Notes under the pieces: generated by a model
Told to the model about the DNA's origin: nothing
Databases searched by the model: none
Seen by the model: the letters and a program-made list of their open reading frames with translations, nothing else
Position numbers and translations under genes: made by a program
In this document: piece by piece, positions 44,713 through 54,354 of the stretch
How positions within the stretch are numbered: position 1 is the stretch's first letter
Layout of the letters: every line of letters starts with the position of its first letter
Assembly: GCF_900086585.1 (NCBI RefSeq)
Contig: NZ_FLKM01000008.1
Location: forward strand, 1,054,001-1,118,000
Origin: Emergencia timonensis
GTDB taxonomy: Bacteria; Bacillota; Clostridia; Peptostreptococcales; Anaerovoracaceae
Length of the DNA: 64,000 bases
Direction: 5' to 3'

Positions 44713-46365
44713 ATGAGAACAAAGCTGGATTCTGTAATGGAGCGATTAAACAGCAATGACACAGAGAAGCAGGAGATGCGGTACAAGAAGTCGACAAAGG
44801 ATCATTTGGCAGAAAAGGTCTGCGACTTTTTGATGGGACGGTATGAGGGGAGTGTGGAGTTGCTGCTCCTGTGTACAGACGAAGGAAGGGTAATCAGTCT
44901 TTATCCTGCGCAGGAGGTACAGCGGTATGGGAGAGGCCTGTCGGCGGATGATTTGCTGGCCCTCAAGGAAATGCTGAACTGGTCTGATCGCGTCAAAGGG
45001 TATCTGCTCTTTGCAGTGGCTGCTGCAGAGGGTCAGAGTGGATTTCTGGATGGCTTCAGCAATGATATGATTCGTCTGATGGGAATCTATGAAAGGGAGA
45101 ACGTCAAAAAAAACTTTTTGCTCAGAGCTTTGGATTTCATGGATAATCCTCTGTGCATTTACGACCGGGATGCGATTTTCCGCTATGGAAATTCTGCCTA
45201 CTGCAATGTGATGAACATCCGTGACCGAGAAGCTGCTGTCGGGGTCCACGTCAACGACCTCATGAAAAACAGCGGTACGTCGATTCACGCTATGAAGAGT
45301 ACATCAAATAAATACAAGATGTTCGGCTTGCGGGAGTTTTTGTACCTGAATAAATTGAACCTGAATAAGATGAACAAAATCATCGGCCATGCTGCGGAGT
45401 ACACTTTTGATTCGATTATCGGCGAGAGCGAGGGAATACGGCAGAGCATCGCCATTGCAAGTGAGTTTGCAACGGCAGGACGAAACAGTGTTCTGATCGT
45501 CGGCGAGAGCGGCGTGGGAAAAGAGCTATTCGCCCAGGCGATCCACAATTACAGCAACAGGGGCCAGGAAGCCTTTATCGCTCTCAACTGCACCAACTTC
45601 TCAGAGAATCTTTTTGAAAGCGAACTGTTCGGCTGTGTGGGCAGCGCATTTACGGGGGCGTCAAAGAACGGACAGCTGGGCAAGTTTGAGCTGGCAGACG
45701 GCGGGACGCTCTTTTTGGACGAAATCGGAGAGATGCCTTTCTACTTCCAGTCAAAATTGCTGCGCGTCCTTGAAACCGGTAAGATTACCAGAATCGGCGA
45801 CACCAGGGAAATCGAAGTCGACGTGCGCGTCATAGCGGCGACCAACCGCGACCTGGAGAGAATGGTCGAGGAAGGATTGTTTCGAAAAGATCTCTATTAC
45901 AGATTGCAGGTCCTCAACCTGGTCATTCCGCCGCTACGAGAACGAGAGGATGATATCGTCCCCCTGGCGGAAATCTTTCTGAAACAGGTGGCGCAGTCCA
46001 ACGGCAGATTGGCAAAGCTGCTTGATTATAGTGCAAAAAAGACTTTGACCGAATATAACTGGCCGGGAAATGTGCGGGAACTCCGGAACGTGATACAGCG
46101 CGTGGCCCTGCTTTCCAAACGCAATGTGATTAACGATAAAGACATTGAAGCATCTATTTTGTCAAAGCCTTATCGCTTTAAGGCTGATGCACCGGAAACG
46201 CCAGAGAATAGATTGGAAAAATGCCGCAGAGAAATCGAGAAGGCCAACGCCAATCTGTTGAAGGAGGCACTGGAAATCACCGATGGAAATAAACAAGAGG
46301 CGGCGGCACTACTTGGGATGTCGCGTGCCACCTTCTACAGGATGATGGAAAAATATATGGGATAG
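44713..46365 (+). CDS. Sigma-54 activator paralogue with truncated PAS and altered GAFTGA loop
   Basis: A 550-residue close paralogue of the activator at the left edge (2-1609). It lacks 43 codons of the PAS domain: KYKMF is joined to a three-residue junction and EFLYLNK, where the other copy has the rest of PAS. The loss is in frame and falls between short direct repeats still visible in that copy. The sigma-54 contact loop reads SAFTGA instead of GAFTGA and the preceding Tyr-Val is Cys-Val. Walker A, Walker B and the HTH are intact. ATG at 44713 follows GGTGG. It may be impaired, or act without ligand sensing. Confidence 0.88.
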   Translation: MRTKLDSVMERLNSNDTEKQEMRYKKSTKDHLAEKVCDFLMGRYEGSVELLLLCTDEGRVISLYPAQEVQRYGRGLSADDLLALKEMLNWSDRVKGYLLFAVAAAEGQSGFLDGFSNDMIRLMGIYERENVKKNFLLRALDFMDNPLCIYDRDAIFRYGNSAYCNVMNIRDREAAVGVHVNDLMKNSGTSIHAMKSTSNKYKMFGLREFLYLNKLNLNKMNKIIGHAAEYTFDSIIGESEGIRQSIAIASEFATAGRNSVLIVGESGVGKELFAQAIHNYSNRGQEAFIALNCTNFSENLFESELFGCVGSAFTGASKNGQLGKFELADGGTLFLDEIGEMPFYFQSKLLRVLETGKITRIGDTREIEVDVRVIAATNRDLERMVEEGLFRKDLYYRLQVLNLVIPPLREREDDIVPLAEIFLKQVAQSNGRLAKLLDYSAKKTLTEYNWPGNVRELRNVIQRVALLSKRNVINDKDIEASILSKPYRFKADAPETPENRLEKCRREIEKANANLLKEALEITDGNKQEAAALLGMSRATFYRMMEKYMG

Positions 46366-46432
46366 GCATTGGCTATTGAAAAAGAAGGGAAGATATAATA
46401 GAATACAAACTGAAAAGGAAGGAGATACACCA

Positions 46433-47161
46433 ATGGAAAGAACAATTATGATTGCGGGAGAACAAGATCAGTATCATTTCTCGCAAGGGTGCGCTGAAGC
46501 AATTGCGGAATTAGGCGCAAAAGCCTTTATCTCTTATAATCCTGCGGATTTTGACAAATGCGATGCAGTATTGCTGCCGGGCAGCTGGACAGGCATCAAC
46601 GCCAGGCTCTGGGGAGAAGAAAACGTGGGCTGCGATATCTTGGACGACCACCTGGATGCTTGTCAGACAGAAATCCTGCAGAAAGCCGCAGCTGCGGCAA
46701 AACCCGTCCTGGGCATATGCCGCGGCTTTCAGATGATCAATGTCTTCTTCGGCGGCAGCCTGTATCAGGAATTGCATCACAAGGATCACCACAAGGGAGA
46801 GCATATTCAGGAGAAGTATCACGATACCGCCTGTGTTCCGGACACCTTGCTTTACAATTTGTACGGGGAGCGCCTTTGTACAAATTCCATCCATTATCAG
46901 GCCGTCAGAGCAATACCCCCTTGTCTGCAAATCGCCCAAGTTTGGTTCAGCCCGCAAGTCACGGAGGAAGAGCAGGTTCATTTTCTCCGCCTCTGCCAGG
47001 AAGGCGCCATTACAGAGACTCCTTCTGACTGTATCATCGAGGCGGCCGTCCACGAGAGCCTGCCCATCGTCGGCCTGCAGTGGCATCCGGAGATTTTGCT
47101 GAAAAATCCAGCTCATGCTGCCGATGCAAAGAAGATCCTCCGGCGTTTTCTGGAGTTATAA
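46433..47161 (+). CDS. Class I glutamine amidotransferase-like hydrolase (peptidase C26 family)
   Basis: A 242-residue enzyme with the nucleophile elbow GICRGFQMIN and the His-Glu pair in QWHPE, as in gamma-glutamyl-GABA hydrolases (PuuD). It hydrolyses a gamma-glutamyl amide. Start at 46433 after AAGGAAGGAG. It follows the sigma-54 activator by 67 bp, so it may be co-expressed or a regulated target. The usual GGxD motif is replaced by LPGSW near residue 46. Confidence 0.85.
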   Translation: MERTIMIAGEQDQYHFSQGCAEAIAELGAKAFISYNPADFDKCDAVLLPGSWTGINARLWGEENVGCDILDDHLDACQTEILQKAAAAAKPVLGICRGFQMINVFFGGSLYQELHHKDHHKGEHIQEKYHDTACVPDTLLYNLYGERLCTNSIHYQAVRAIPPCLQIAQVWFSPQVTEEEQVHFLRLCQEGAITETPSDCIIEAAVHESLPIVGLQWHPEILLKNPAHAADAKKILRRFLEL

Positions 47162-47395
47162 CGATTCCGCCCAGGTGTTTTTTCATCAGATCGATAAGGA
47201 CCTTCATCTGAGGGGTGAACCATATATTTTTATGATGACCTCTGTTGACCCGGTTTGCAGAAATGAGCGTCTTAGCTTTTTAATTTTAGAAATCTTTATC
47301 AGTAAATAAGAACTATTAATTTTACATATAGATATTTCGATGGTACACTGCTTTATAGAGAAGTCAACGACACTGAAAGATAGAAGGAGAACATT

Positions 47396-48088
47396 TTGGC
47401 TGGATTATTAGTAGATGCTGTTTCAATCATTGCGGGCAGTTTCATCGGCTTACTGCTGAAAAAGGGAATAAGCAAAAAAATCTCCGATGCGATCATGATC
47501 GGCATCGGGCTTTGCGTGGTTTATATGGGTATCACTGGTTTGACAGGAGAGGTGGGAACCATCTTACTGTTATTTTCCGTCATCATCGGCACCCTCATTG
47601 GCACGGCTATTGATATTGACGCAAGAATCAATGCTCTTGCTCTCAGGCTGGAGAAAAAGTTTGTCAAAGAAGAGGGCAGCACCTTTGCCAAGGGGTTCGT
47701 CACATGCACTATTCTATCCTGCACGGGAGCCTATACCATTATGGCTTCTCTTAATGCCGGGCTTGGAAATAACACCATGCTGTACACGAAGGCGATCATA
47801 GATTTATGCGTAACCATGATGCTCGCCTCGACCCTTGGCATCGGCGTCATGTTTTCGGCTGCCGTGATATTTGCATATCAAGGGGCGCTGGCCTTGTTCT
47901 CTGGCGTATTGTCCCCACTGCTGTCTGACGAAATGATCGGTGCGTTTTCCTGCGTTGGGGCGCTTCTCACCATTCCTCTCGGAACCAATATGATGGGAGT
48001 GACCGACATCAAAATCGCAAACTATATTCCGGCAATCATCGCCGCCCCTGTCATCGTATGGCTGATGTCCTGGGTTTCCGCCCTGTAG
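47396..48088 (+). CDS. DUF554 family membrane protein
   Basis: A 230-residue membrane protein of the DUF554 (YdfK-like) family with about six to seven helices; typical features are the N-terminal GSFIGLLLKKGI and the central TCTILSCTGAYTIMASLNAG segment. TTG start after AGAAGGAGA. Function in the family is not established; a transport role is suspected. The 234 bp upstream hold no clear gene. Confidence 0.85.
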   Translation: MAGLLVDAVSIIAGSFIGLLLKKGISKKISDAIMIGIGLCVVYMGITGLTGEVGTILLLFSVIIGTLIGTAIDIDARINALALRLEKKFVKEEGSTFAKGFVTCTILSCTGAYTIMASLNAGLGNNTMLYTKAIIDLCVTMMLASTLGIGVMFSAAVIFAYQGALALFSGVLSPLLSDEMIGAFSCVGALLTIPLGTNMMGVTDIKIANYIPAIIAAPVIVWLMSWVSAL

Positions 48089-48141
48089 GGATGTTGGTCA
48101 GTCTATACACTAGAGTTGCTGCCTAAAAGAATAAATAAAGC

Positions 48142-48178
48142 AAAAGGTCTCTTTGATGGATGAAAAGAGACCTTTTTT
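48142..48178 (+). terminator. Terminator after the DUF554 gene
   Basis: AAAAGGTCTCTTT pairs with AAAGAGACCTTTT, followed by a T-run. From 48180 to 48350 I see nothing recognisable. Confidence 0.85.
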
Positions 48179-48351
48179 CTATTCACTTAAAACAGAAAAC
48201 GGCGTGCTAATCTTTGTAAGATAAGCGCGCTATTTGTTTACTCTAAAAGAAATCCTCTTCCTGCTCTGATTCATGCTGTCAAAGGTTTGGCAGAAAGTTG
48301 AACGCTTGTTTTTGCAATAATTAAAAAAATTAGAAAAATTAACGAGCGCAC

Positions 48352-48395
48352 TTGACAAATCATACAATTAAACTATAATATGATGTAAGACAACG
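48352..48395 (+). promoter_or_regulatory. Sigma-70 promoter of module D with shared 15-bp motif
   Basis: TTGACA (48352-48357), 16-bp spacer, TATAAT (48374-48379), then TGATGTAAGACAACG at 48381-48395, identical to 5495-5509 before the corrinoid operon. ACAACGTTGT just after is palindromic. The motif sits at the expected start of transcription and is a candidate repressor site. Confidence 0.75.
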
Positions 48396-48447
48396 TTGTT
48401 AAGATAATACAAATAGTTTGTACAAAGAAAGGAGGAAGGCATATTAC

Positions 48448-49647
48448 ATGATAATTTTGACAGCAGAGGCACGCTGCATCAGCTTTTTTCGTCTCAATTA
48501 TCAATATGCGATTTCTAATATGAAGAATTTCAGGTTTTCAACAACAATCAGTGTAGCCGCTGCATTTTGCGCCTACTTCATAGGTTCGGGATTTGCCTCA
48601 GGTCAAGAGGCGCTGCAGTATTTTGCCGCATATGGCGGCATATGGCCGATTTTCATTCCTCTCATCGTATTCGCCTGCTTATGGTTCTTCTGGTCCAAAA
48701 TCGGATATAACTCCTGGGATATTCCAGAAATAGACGCGCCCGCCGATGCCTACGATTACTTCTGCGGATTTAAAGGAGCGGCCAGAGTGGCAGACGTTTT
48801 AACGATTATCATCACTGGACTGTTCAGTTTATCCATGTTTGCAGGATGCGGCGCGACCTTAGAACAGTACTTAGGAATTCCCCAGTGGATTGGCGCTATT
48901 GGGCTGGGTATCATCGCCTACGCCGTCATCTGGTTCGGCCTTGAAAGTGTCACAAATGTACTCAGCTGTGTGGGACTGATTATCATCGGATTTGTCGTAT
49001 TGATCGGTGTCTACTGTTTCGTGGCCCAGGGGCCTGGTGAAATTACAGATGGAGCAGAGAGAATCAGCCAATATGTGGACAACAGCGATGTCTATATCGC
49101 CAGTGTATTCGGGATTAAAAATCCGCTTCTGTCAGGGGCATGGTATTTTGGCACCTTTATCGTAACGGGATACGCCTTTATCGTAGCCCAGGGCAAGCGG
49201 TTCCACAGCTATAAAGAAAGCAACATGGCAGCCCTCTTTTCAGCCATCCTGTTCACCTTAGGCTTATACATGATCACCGGCGCCGTATTAGCCAATATCG
49301 ACCATATCGTTGAGGTCAAAGCACAGATTCCTCTTCTTGCGGTCATCGACAATACGCTGCCTGTGTTACAGCCGGTATTTGCGCTAGTCGTCGTTGCAGG
49401 CATCTTCACAACAATTACAGGCTATTCCTGGACAATTGGAAGGAGATTTGCAAAAGATAAAACGACCAAGCAGAGACTGATCGTCGGCGGTTTGATGATC
49501 ATCGGCATCCTGGGTGGCGCTTTTATCCCGTTCAGCACCTTGGTCAACTGGATTTCACCGGCATCCGGCCTGCTGGGTTTAATTATCGCAGTCTATATGA
49601 CCATAGGCGCAATTGCAAAATCAAAGACCCGCAAAAAAGAGTCATAA
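48448..49647 (+). CDS. YkvI-type membrane transporter of module D
   Basis: A 399-residue membrane protein of the YkvI family (APC-type fold, about ten or more helices); the first helix includes the typical AAFCAYFIGSGFASGQEALQ. The ATG at 48448 follows AAAGGAGGAAGG; an internal ATG at 48520 would also start just before the first helix but has a poor ribosome site. It ends 11 bp before GRE5, so it probably brings in the GRE5 substrate. Transport specificity of this family is unknown. Confidence 0.8.
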   Translation: MIILTAEARCISFFRLNYQYAISNMKNFRFSTTISVAAAFCAYFIGSGFASGQEALQYFAAYGGIWPIFIPLIVFACLWFFWSKIGYNSWDIPEIDAPADAYDYFCGFKGAARVADVLTIIITGLFSLSMFAGCGATLEQYLGIPQWIGAIGLGIIAYAVIWFGLESVTNVLSCVGLIIIGFVVLIGVYCFVAQGPGEITDGAERISQYVDNSDVYIASVFGIKNPLLSGAWYFGTFIVTGYAFIVAQGKRFHSYKESNMAALFSAILFTLGLYMITGAVLANIDHIVEVKAQIPLLAVIDNTLPVLQPVFALVVVAGIFTTITGYSWTIGRRFAKDKTTKQRLIVGGLMIIGILGGAFIPFSTLVNWISPASGLLGLIIAVYMTIGAIAKSKTRKKES

Positions 49648-49658
49648 AGGAGGAAATT

Positions 49659-52025
49659 ATGGTATCTGAAAGAATCAACAGAATGAAAGAAAGACAGAGA
49701 AACACGGTCCCTACGTTCAGTGCAGAAAGAGCCAGGCTGGCCACGGAGGCCTATGAAAAGTTCGGCGGCGAACCCAATGTACTCCTAAAAGCCAAGATGC
49801 TGGACTACATTCTCACCCACATGACCGTCTATATTGATGACGACGATCTGATTGCTGGCAATTATACGGACCGCCCGCGGTGCGCGCCGATTTTCCCGGA
49901 ATTCGCATCCCAGTGGATTTTGGACGAGATTGATACCTTTACCACCAGAACCCTTGATAAGATGGCGGCAGAAGACGGCATGAAAGAAGAAGTCATTGAG
50001 ATCTTAAAACGCTGGGAAGGAAAATCCTTTGATGAAGTTACCGCAGGGGTGTGCAGACCAGAAGCCATTGAAGCGATGAACTCCGGCATCCTTTCCATCG
50101 GCGGTCTGGAAACCAGTACAGGCCATATTCTGCCTAACTATTTCCGTCTCTTTGACGGCGGTCTTGCCGGTGCCATCGAAGACTGCGAGAAGAACATCAA
50201 AGAAACAAAGGTAGCGAGAAAAGAAGAGCAGGAAAAGGTGGATTTCTGGAATGCCGTCATCATTTCCTGCAGGGCCTGCATCAAATTTGCCAACAGGTTT
50301 TCTGTGCTGGCGAAAGAGATGGCCGCAGCAGAAACCGATGAGCAGAGAAAACAGGAGCTGCTGGTTATGAGTGAAAACTGCGCCACGGTGCCGGAAAACA
50401 GCCCGCAGACTTTCTGGCAGGCCATCCAGTTCGTCTGGTTTATCCACATCACCCTCTGGATTGAAAGCAACGGACACGCTAATTCCTTCCCTGTATTTGA
50501 CCGTCTGATCAACCCGCTCTACATAAAGGATCTGCAGGACGGCAAGGTGACAGAGAGAGAAGCGTTGGATATCCTGGAATGTTTCTTTATTAAAAACACA
50601 GACATCCTGAAACTGAGAAACGCTTTCTTCAGTGAAAGCTGGGCTGGCTATCCCGTCTGGCAGAACATGATTATCGGCGGCATCGGTGCAGACGGAAAGG
50701 ATGCCTGCAATGAGGCTACCATGCTTCTTCTCAAAGCAAATGAAGAAGTACAGACCTCACAGCCGACCATGTCTTTGCGCTATCACAGGCACATGTCAGA
50801 GGAAGTATTCGACAAGGCCATTTCCATGATACAGAAAGGATTGGCTACGCCAGCCTTTTTCAACGACCATCTCTGTATCCCTCTCGTTCTGGCAAAGAGT
50901 GATGGAATCAATATTGAAGATGCCAGGAACTGGGGGGTTATGGGCTGCGTACAGCCCATGGTTGCCGGAAAATCCGACGGAAGAGCCCAGGTGGGTACGG
51001 TCAATCTGCTCAAATGTATTGAGTTTGCTATGCACGACGGTTTTGATCCGCAGACAGGCAAACAGACTGGTCCACACACCGGAAAGTTTGAAGACTTCGC
51101 CTCTTATGAAGATTTTTTCCAGGCCTTCCTGATTCAGGTGGATCACTCCTTCGATTTAATGATCAACGCTTACAATTCTGTAACAGCGATTCATGCGATC
51201 CGTCAGAATATGCCGTTCGCCTCCATGTGTGTGGACGACTGTATCGGCAAAGGGACGACGCTGCAGCAGGGCGGTGCCAAGTACAGCTATTCCGGCGCTT
51301 TGGCCGATGGGCTTGCAAACGCCATCGACTCCCTGGCCGCTGTGAGAAAGTTCGTATTTGAGGACAAGGTCATTACGCCGCAGGAACTGCTGACCGCCTG
51401 CGATAACGATTTCGCAGATGAAGTTCTGAGACAGAAGCTGCTCAACAAAGGACCGAAGTATGGCAACGACATCGATGAGGTGGATTTCATCGGACATTTG
51501 ATTATCAAACACATCAATGAGATGATTTCTGACTACAGAGACAGCCGCGGCGCCAGATTCTGCTTTGACATCGAGTCTCAATCCTACAATATCGTACAGG
51601 GCAAATGTGTGGGCGCCACGCCGGACGGCCGTAAGGCCTTTGCACCACTGGGTGACAACGTTTCACCAGTCATGGGCAGGGATGTCAACGGACCGACGGC
51701 AACCGTTCTGTCTGTTGCAAAGATCGATCAGTTCTACACCACAGACGGAACCCTGTTCAACATCCGCTTCGACCCGAGATCCATCGCTGGAGAGAAGGGC
51801 AAAGACGTCCTGGGCGGCGTGGTAAAGACTTACTTTGACAACTATGGTGAGCACATTCAAATCAACGTGGTATCCGACGAAACCTTGCGTGAGGCGCAGA
51901 AACATCCAGAGGAGTATAAGAACCTCTTAGTCAGAGTGGCGGGATATTTAGCTTACTTTACAGAGCTGGATCAGAGCGTGCAGGACAACATCATCGCCCG
52001 TACCCTGCATTGCTGTGATTGTTAA
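49659..52025 (+). CDS. Glycyl radical enzyme GRE5 with Gln in place of catalytic Glu
   Basis: A 788-residue GRE with radical Gly762 in RVAGYLAYF and thiyl Cys430 in GCVQP. The Glu two residues after the cysteine, present in the other four GREs here and in 1,2-eliminase GREs such as CutC, HypD and diol dehydratases, is Gln432. The pocket segment MVAGKSDGRAQVGTVN is also unlike the others, and the protein ends in HCCDC. It is linked to its own activase (52040) and to B12 mutase genes. Reaction unknown; a plain Glu-dependent elimination is not expected. Ribosome site AAGGAGG. Confidence 0.85.
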   Translation: MVSERINRMKERQRNTVPTFSAERARLATEAYEKFGGEPNVLLKAKMLDYILTHMTVYIDDDDLIAGNYTDRPRCAPIFPEFASQWILDEIDTFTTRTLDKMAAEDGMKEEVIEILKRWEGKSFDEVTAGVCRPEAIEAMNSGILSIGGLETSTGHILPNYFRLFDGGLAGAIEDCEKNIKETKVARKEEQEKVDFWNAVIISCRACIKFANRFSVLAKEMAAAETDEQRKQELLVMSENCATVPENSPQTFWQAIQFVWFIHITLWIESNGHANSFPVFDRLINPLYIKDLQDGKVTEREALDILECFFIKNTDILKLRNAFFSESWAGYPVWQNMIIGGIGADGKDACNEATMLLLKANEEVQTSQPTMSLRYHRHMSEEVFDKAISMIQKGLATPAFFNDHLCIPLVLAKSDGINIEDARNWGVMGCVQPMVAGKSDGRAQVGTVNLLKCIEFAMHDGFDPQTGKQTGPHTGKFEDFASYEDFFQAFLIQVDHSFDLMINAYNSVTAIHAIRQNMPFASMCVDDCIGKGTTLQQGGAKYSYSGALADGLANAIDSLAAVRKFVFEDKVITPQELLTACDNDFADEVLRQKLLNKGPKYGNDIDEVDFIGHLIIKHINEMISDYRDSRGARFCFDIESQSYNIVQGKCVGATPDGRKAFAPLGDNVSPVMGRDVNGPTATVLSVAKIDQFYTTDGTLFNIRFDPRSIAGEKGKDVLGGVVKTYFDNYGEHIQINVVSDETLREAQKHPEEYKNLLVRVAGYLAYFTELDQSVQDNIIARTLHCCDC

Positions 52026-52039
52026 AACGGAGCGACATC

Positions 52040-52960
52040 ATGAATAGTAAAGAATTGATCGGCGGCATACAGCGGTTTTCCACCGAAGACGGCCCCGGAA
52101 TCCGCACCACGGTGTTTTTTAAGGGATGCCCTCTGCGCTGTAAATGGTGCCATAATCCGGAACTGATAGATTATGACTTTACACTCCTATACACAGGCAA
52201 TCAATGCATTGCCTGTGGCGAGTGCAGCGGCATATGCTCGGAAAAAGCTATCACCATGGGAAGTGATGGAGTCCACATTGATCGAAAGCAGTGCAAAAGA
52301 TGCGGAAAATGCGCAGACAATTGCTGCACAGGTGCACTGCGGCTTGTAGGCATGCGTAAGACCGATGACGAACTGCTGTCTTTGCTGACCAAGGACAAAG
52401 GGTTTTATGCGGAGACGGGAGGTGGTATCACCTTCAGCGGAGGCGAGGTCACTAGTCAGACGGCCTACGCTCAGCGACTTTTAGAAAAGTGCCGGGCAGC
52501 GCATCTGGATGTTGCCATCGATACCTGCGGCTATTGTGGTTATGAACCGCTGCGAAATCTGTGTCAGGGTGCCAACACCGTGCTCTTTGATTTAAAGTGC
52601 ATGGATGAAGCGCGGCATAGAGAGTTGACCGGGGTAAACAATAACATGATTTTGGAAAATCTGGAAAAGCTAAGCCGCCTGCCCGATGTCCATGACAAAA
52701 TCATCATCAGGCTGCCGCTGATTCACGGATTAAATGATGGGGAAAGGGATATGGAGGCCATCTGCCGTCTCCTGCATGACCTTGACCTGAAAAATGTTGA
52801 CGGTCTGCCTTATCACAGTCTCGGAGTTGCCAAAGGGAGAAATATAGGTGAACCTATGACAGAGTTTGAGACACCGTCAGAAACGCATCTTGACCAGATT
52901 GTGTCTTGGTTTCAGGCGGAGAGCATCGAGATTCGCATCATGGGCAGAGACAAAAAATAG
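52040..52960 (+). CDS. GRE activating enzyme, module D
   Basis: A 306-residue radical SAM activase: CPLRCKWC for the SAM cluster, complete ferredoxin motifs CIACGECSGIC and CKRCGKCADNC, and GGITFSGGEV. The usual proline after GGE is valine. Start at 52040, 14 bp after the GRE5 stop, with ACGGAGCG; an ATG upstream overlapping GRE5 is less likely. It should install the radical on GRE5. Confidence 0.92.
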   Translation: MNSKELIGGIQRFSTEDGPGIRTTVFFKGCPLRCKWCHNPELIDYDFTLLYTGNQCIACGECSGICSEKAITMGSDGVHIDRKQCKRCGKCADNCCTGALRLVGMRKTDDELLSLLTKDKGFYAETGGGITFSGGEVTSQTAYAQRLLEKCRAAHLDVAIDTCGYCGYEPLRNLCQGANTVLFDLKCMDEARHRELTGVNNNMILENLEKLSRLPDVHDKIIIRLPLIHGLNDGERDMEAICRLLHDLDLKNVDGLPYHSLGVAKGRNIGEPMTEFETPSETHLDQIVSWFQAESIEIRIMGRDKK

Positions 52961-52970
52961 AGGGAATCTT

Positions 52971-54344
52971 ATGAGGTATACACTTTGTGTTGACTTTGGC
53001 AGCACTTTTACGAAGCTCTGCGTTCTTGATTTAGAGAATGGGGAACTGGTCATGACCACAAAACGTCCTACGACGGTGGAAACTGACGCCAAAATCGCCC
53101 TTCTTGCCTGTCTTGCAGAGGCGAAAAGTTATGTGGGAGAAAAAGGCGTGAAAGATGGACGGATCATCACCAGCAGCAGTGCAGCTGGAGGCCTTAGAAT
53201 GGTAGTAGTGGGACTGACCAAGCGATTCAGTCTCTTGGCAGGAAAAAACGTGGCTTTAGGTGCAGGCGCTAGAATCATCAAAACCTATGAAAATAATCTG
53301 ACCGCAGATGACGTGGGTGAAATAGAACAGATCAATCCAGAGATTCTTCTTCTCTGCGGCGGTATCGAGGGGGGGAATACGGACCGGATTTTACACAATG
53401 CCAGAATGCTGAAGAGGGCAGATGTGTCCTCCTACGTGGTCTATGCAGGCAACCAGGAAATCGCTTCTTATATCAGGCAGGAGCTGGTCAACAGTTCCAT
53501 TTCCTGTTATATAGCAGAAAACGTATTCCCGGCATATGGGCAGCTCAACGGCGCGCCGGCAGGAGAAATCATCAGGCAGCTGTTTATGGAACGGATTGTA
53601 GGGGCCAAAGGCTTGGCATCAGCCTTTTCCATCATCGGTCGGGTAGTGATGCCGACACCGGCGGCAGTGCTGGCCGGCGGTCAATTGCTCTCACGGGGAA
53701 CTGCCTTTGATGCAGGGGTTGGCGGCTTGATGGTCTTCGATGTGGGCGGAGCTACGACGGATGTGTATTCTTATTTGGAGGAGAATACATCCGCCGCCAA
53801 ACATATCGGTTCACCGGAGCCCTTTGCCAAAAGAACGGTGGAGGGGGATTTAGGAGTCAGATCTTCTTGTCTCTCTCTGATGGAAGCTATGAAAATTTCT
53901 GGCAAGGCAGAAATAGCAGAACAAGAACTGCAGGCTTGCTGTAAGAAAAGAGCCGAAGCACCCACCTATGTGCCGGATAACGAAATGCAGAGGAAGATTG
54001 ATTTGATCTTAGCAGAAGGGGCAGTGGAGATCAGCGCCCGCAGGCACTGCGGCAAAGCCACCAACGCTTATGCCAGAAATGTCTGTGAGGCGATAGAAGG
54101 AAAAGACCTGCGCGAAATCAACGGCATAATCGGTACGGGCGGCCCCCTCATTCACAGCCGCAATCCGGCGGAAGTCCTGCGCAAAGCCATCGGCAGACCA
54201 GCGGAAAAGGAACTGCTGCTGCCCAAGGAAAGCAAATTTTATCTTGATAAACGGTATATTTTATATGCCATAGGACTCTGTGCCGATATCAATCCGGCCA
54301 GCGCGCTGCATATTGCAAAAGAAAATATCGTGGAAATAAATTGA
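52971..54344 (+). CDS. GlmL/MutL-family ASKHA protein, B12 mutase accessory
   Basis: A 457-residue member of the family typified by GlmL, encoded between the subunits of clostridial glutamate mutase. Both ATPase phosphate loops are visible: DFGSTFTKLCVLDL at the N-terminus and FDVGGATTDVYS in the middle. Such proteins probably reactivate or chaperone adenosylcobalamin mutases. Start at 52971, 10 bp after the activase stop; the ribosome site AGAGGGA is modest. It precedes the fused mutase by 10 bp. Confidence 0.85.
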   Translation: MRYTLCVDFGSTFTKLCVLDLENGELVMTTKRPTTVETDAKIALLACLAEAKSYVGEKGVKDGRIITSSSAAGGLRMVVVGLTKRFSLLAGKNVALGAGARIIKTYENNLTADDVGEIEQINPEILLLCGGIEGGNTDRILHNARMLKRADVSSYVVYAGNQEIASYIRQELVNSSISCYIAENVFPAYGQLNGAPAGEIIRQLFMERIVGAKGLASAFSIIGRVVMPTPAAVLAGGQLLSRGTAFDAGVGGLMVFDVGGATTDVYSYLEENTSAAKHIGSPEPFAKRTVEGDLGVRSSCLSLMEAMKISGKAEIAEQELQACCKKRAEAPTYVPDNEMQRKIDLILAEGAVEISARRHCGKATNAYARNVCEAIEGKDLREINGIIGTGGPLIHSRNPAEVLRKAIGRPAEKELLLPKESKFYLDKRYILYAIGLCADINPASALHIAKENIVEIN

Positions 54345-54354
54345 GGGAAAGAGA

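Noticed and set aside
47162..47395. Possible LysR C-terminal fragment on the minus strand between the amidotransferase and DUF554 genes
   Set aside because: Only about 20 residues look LysR-like and the frame runs on into the amidotransferase gene; too weak to report.
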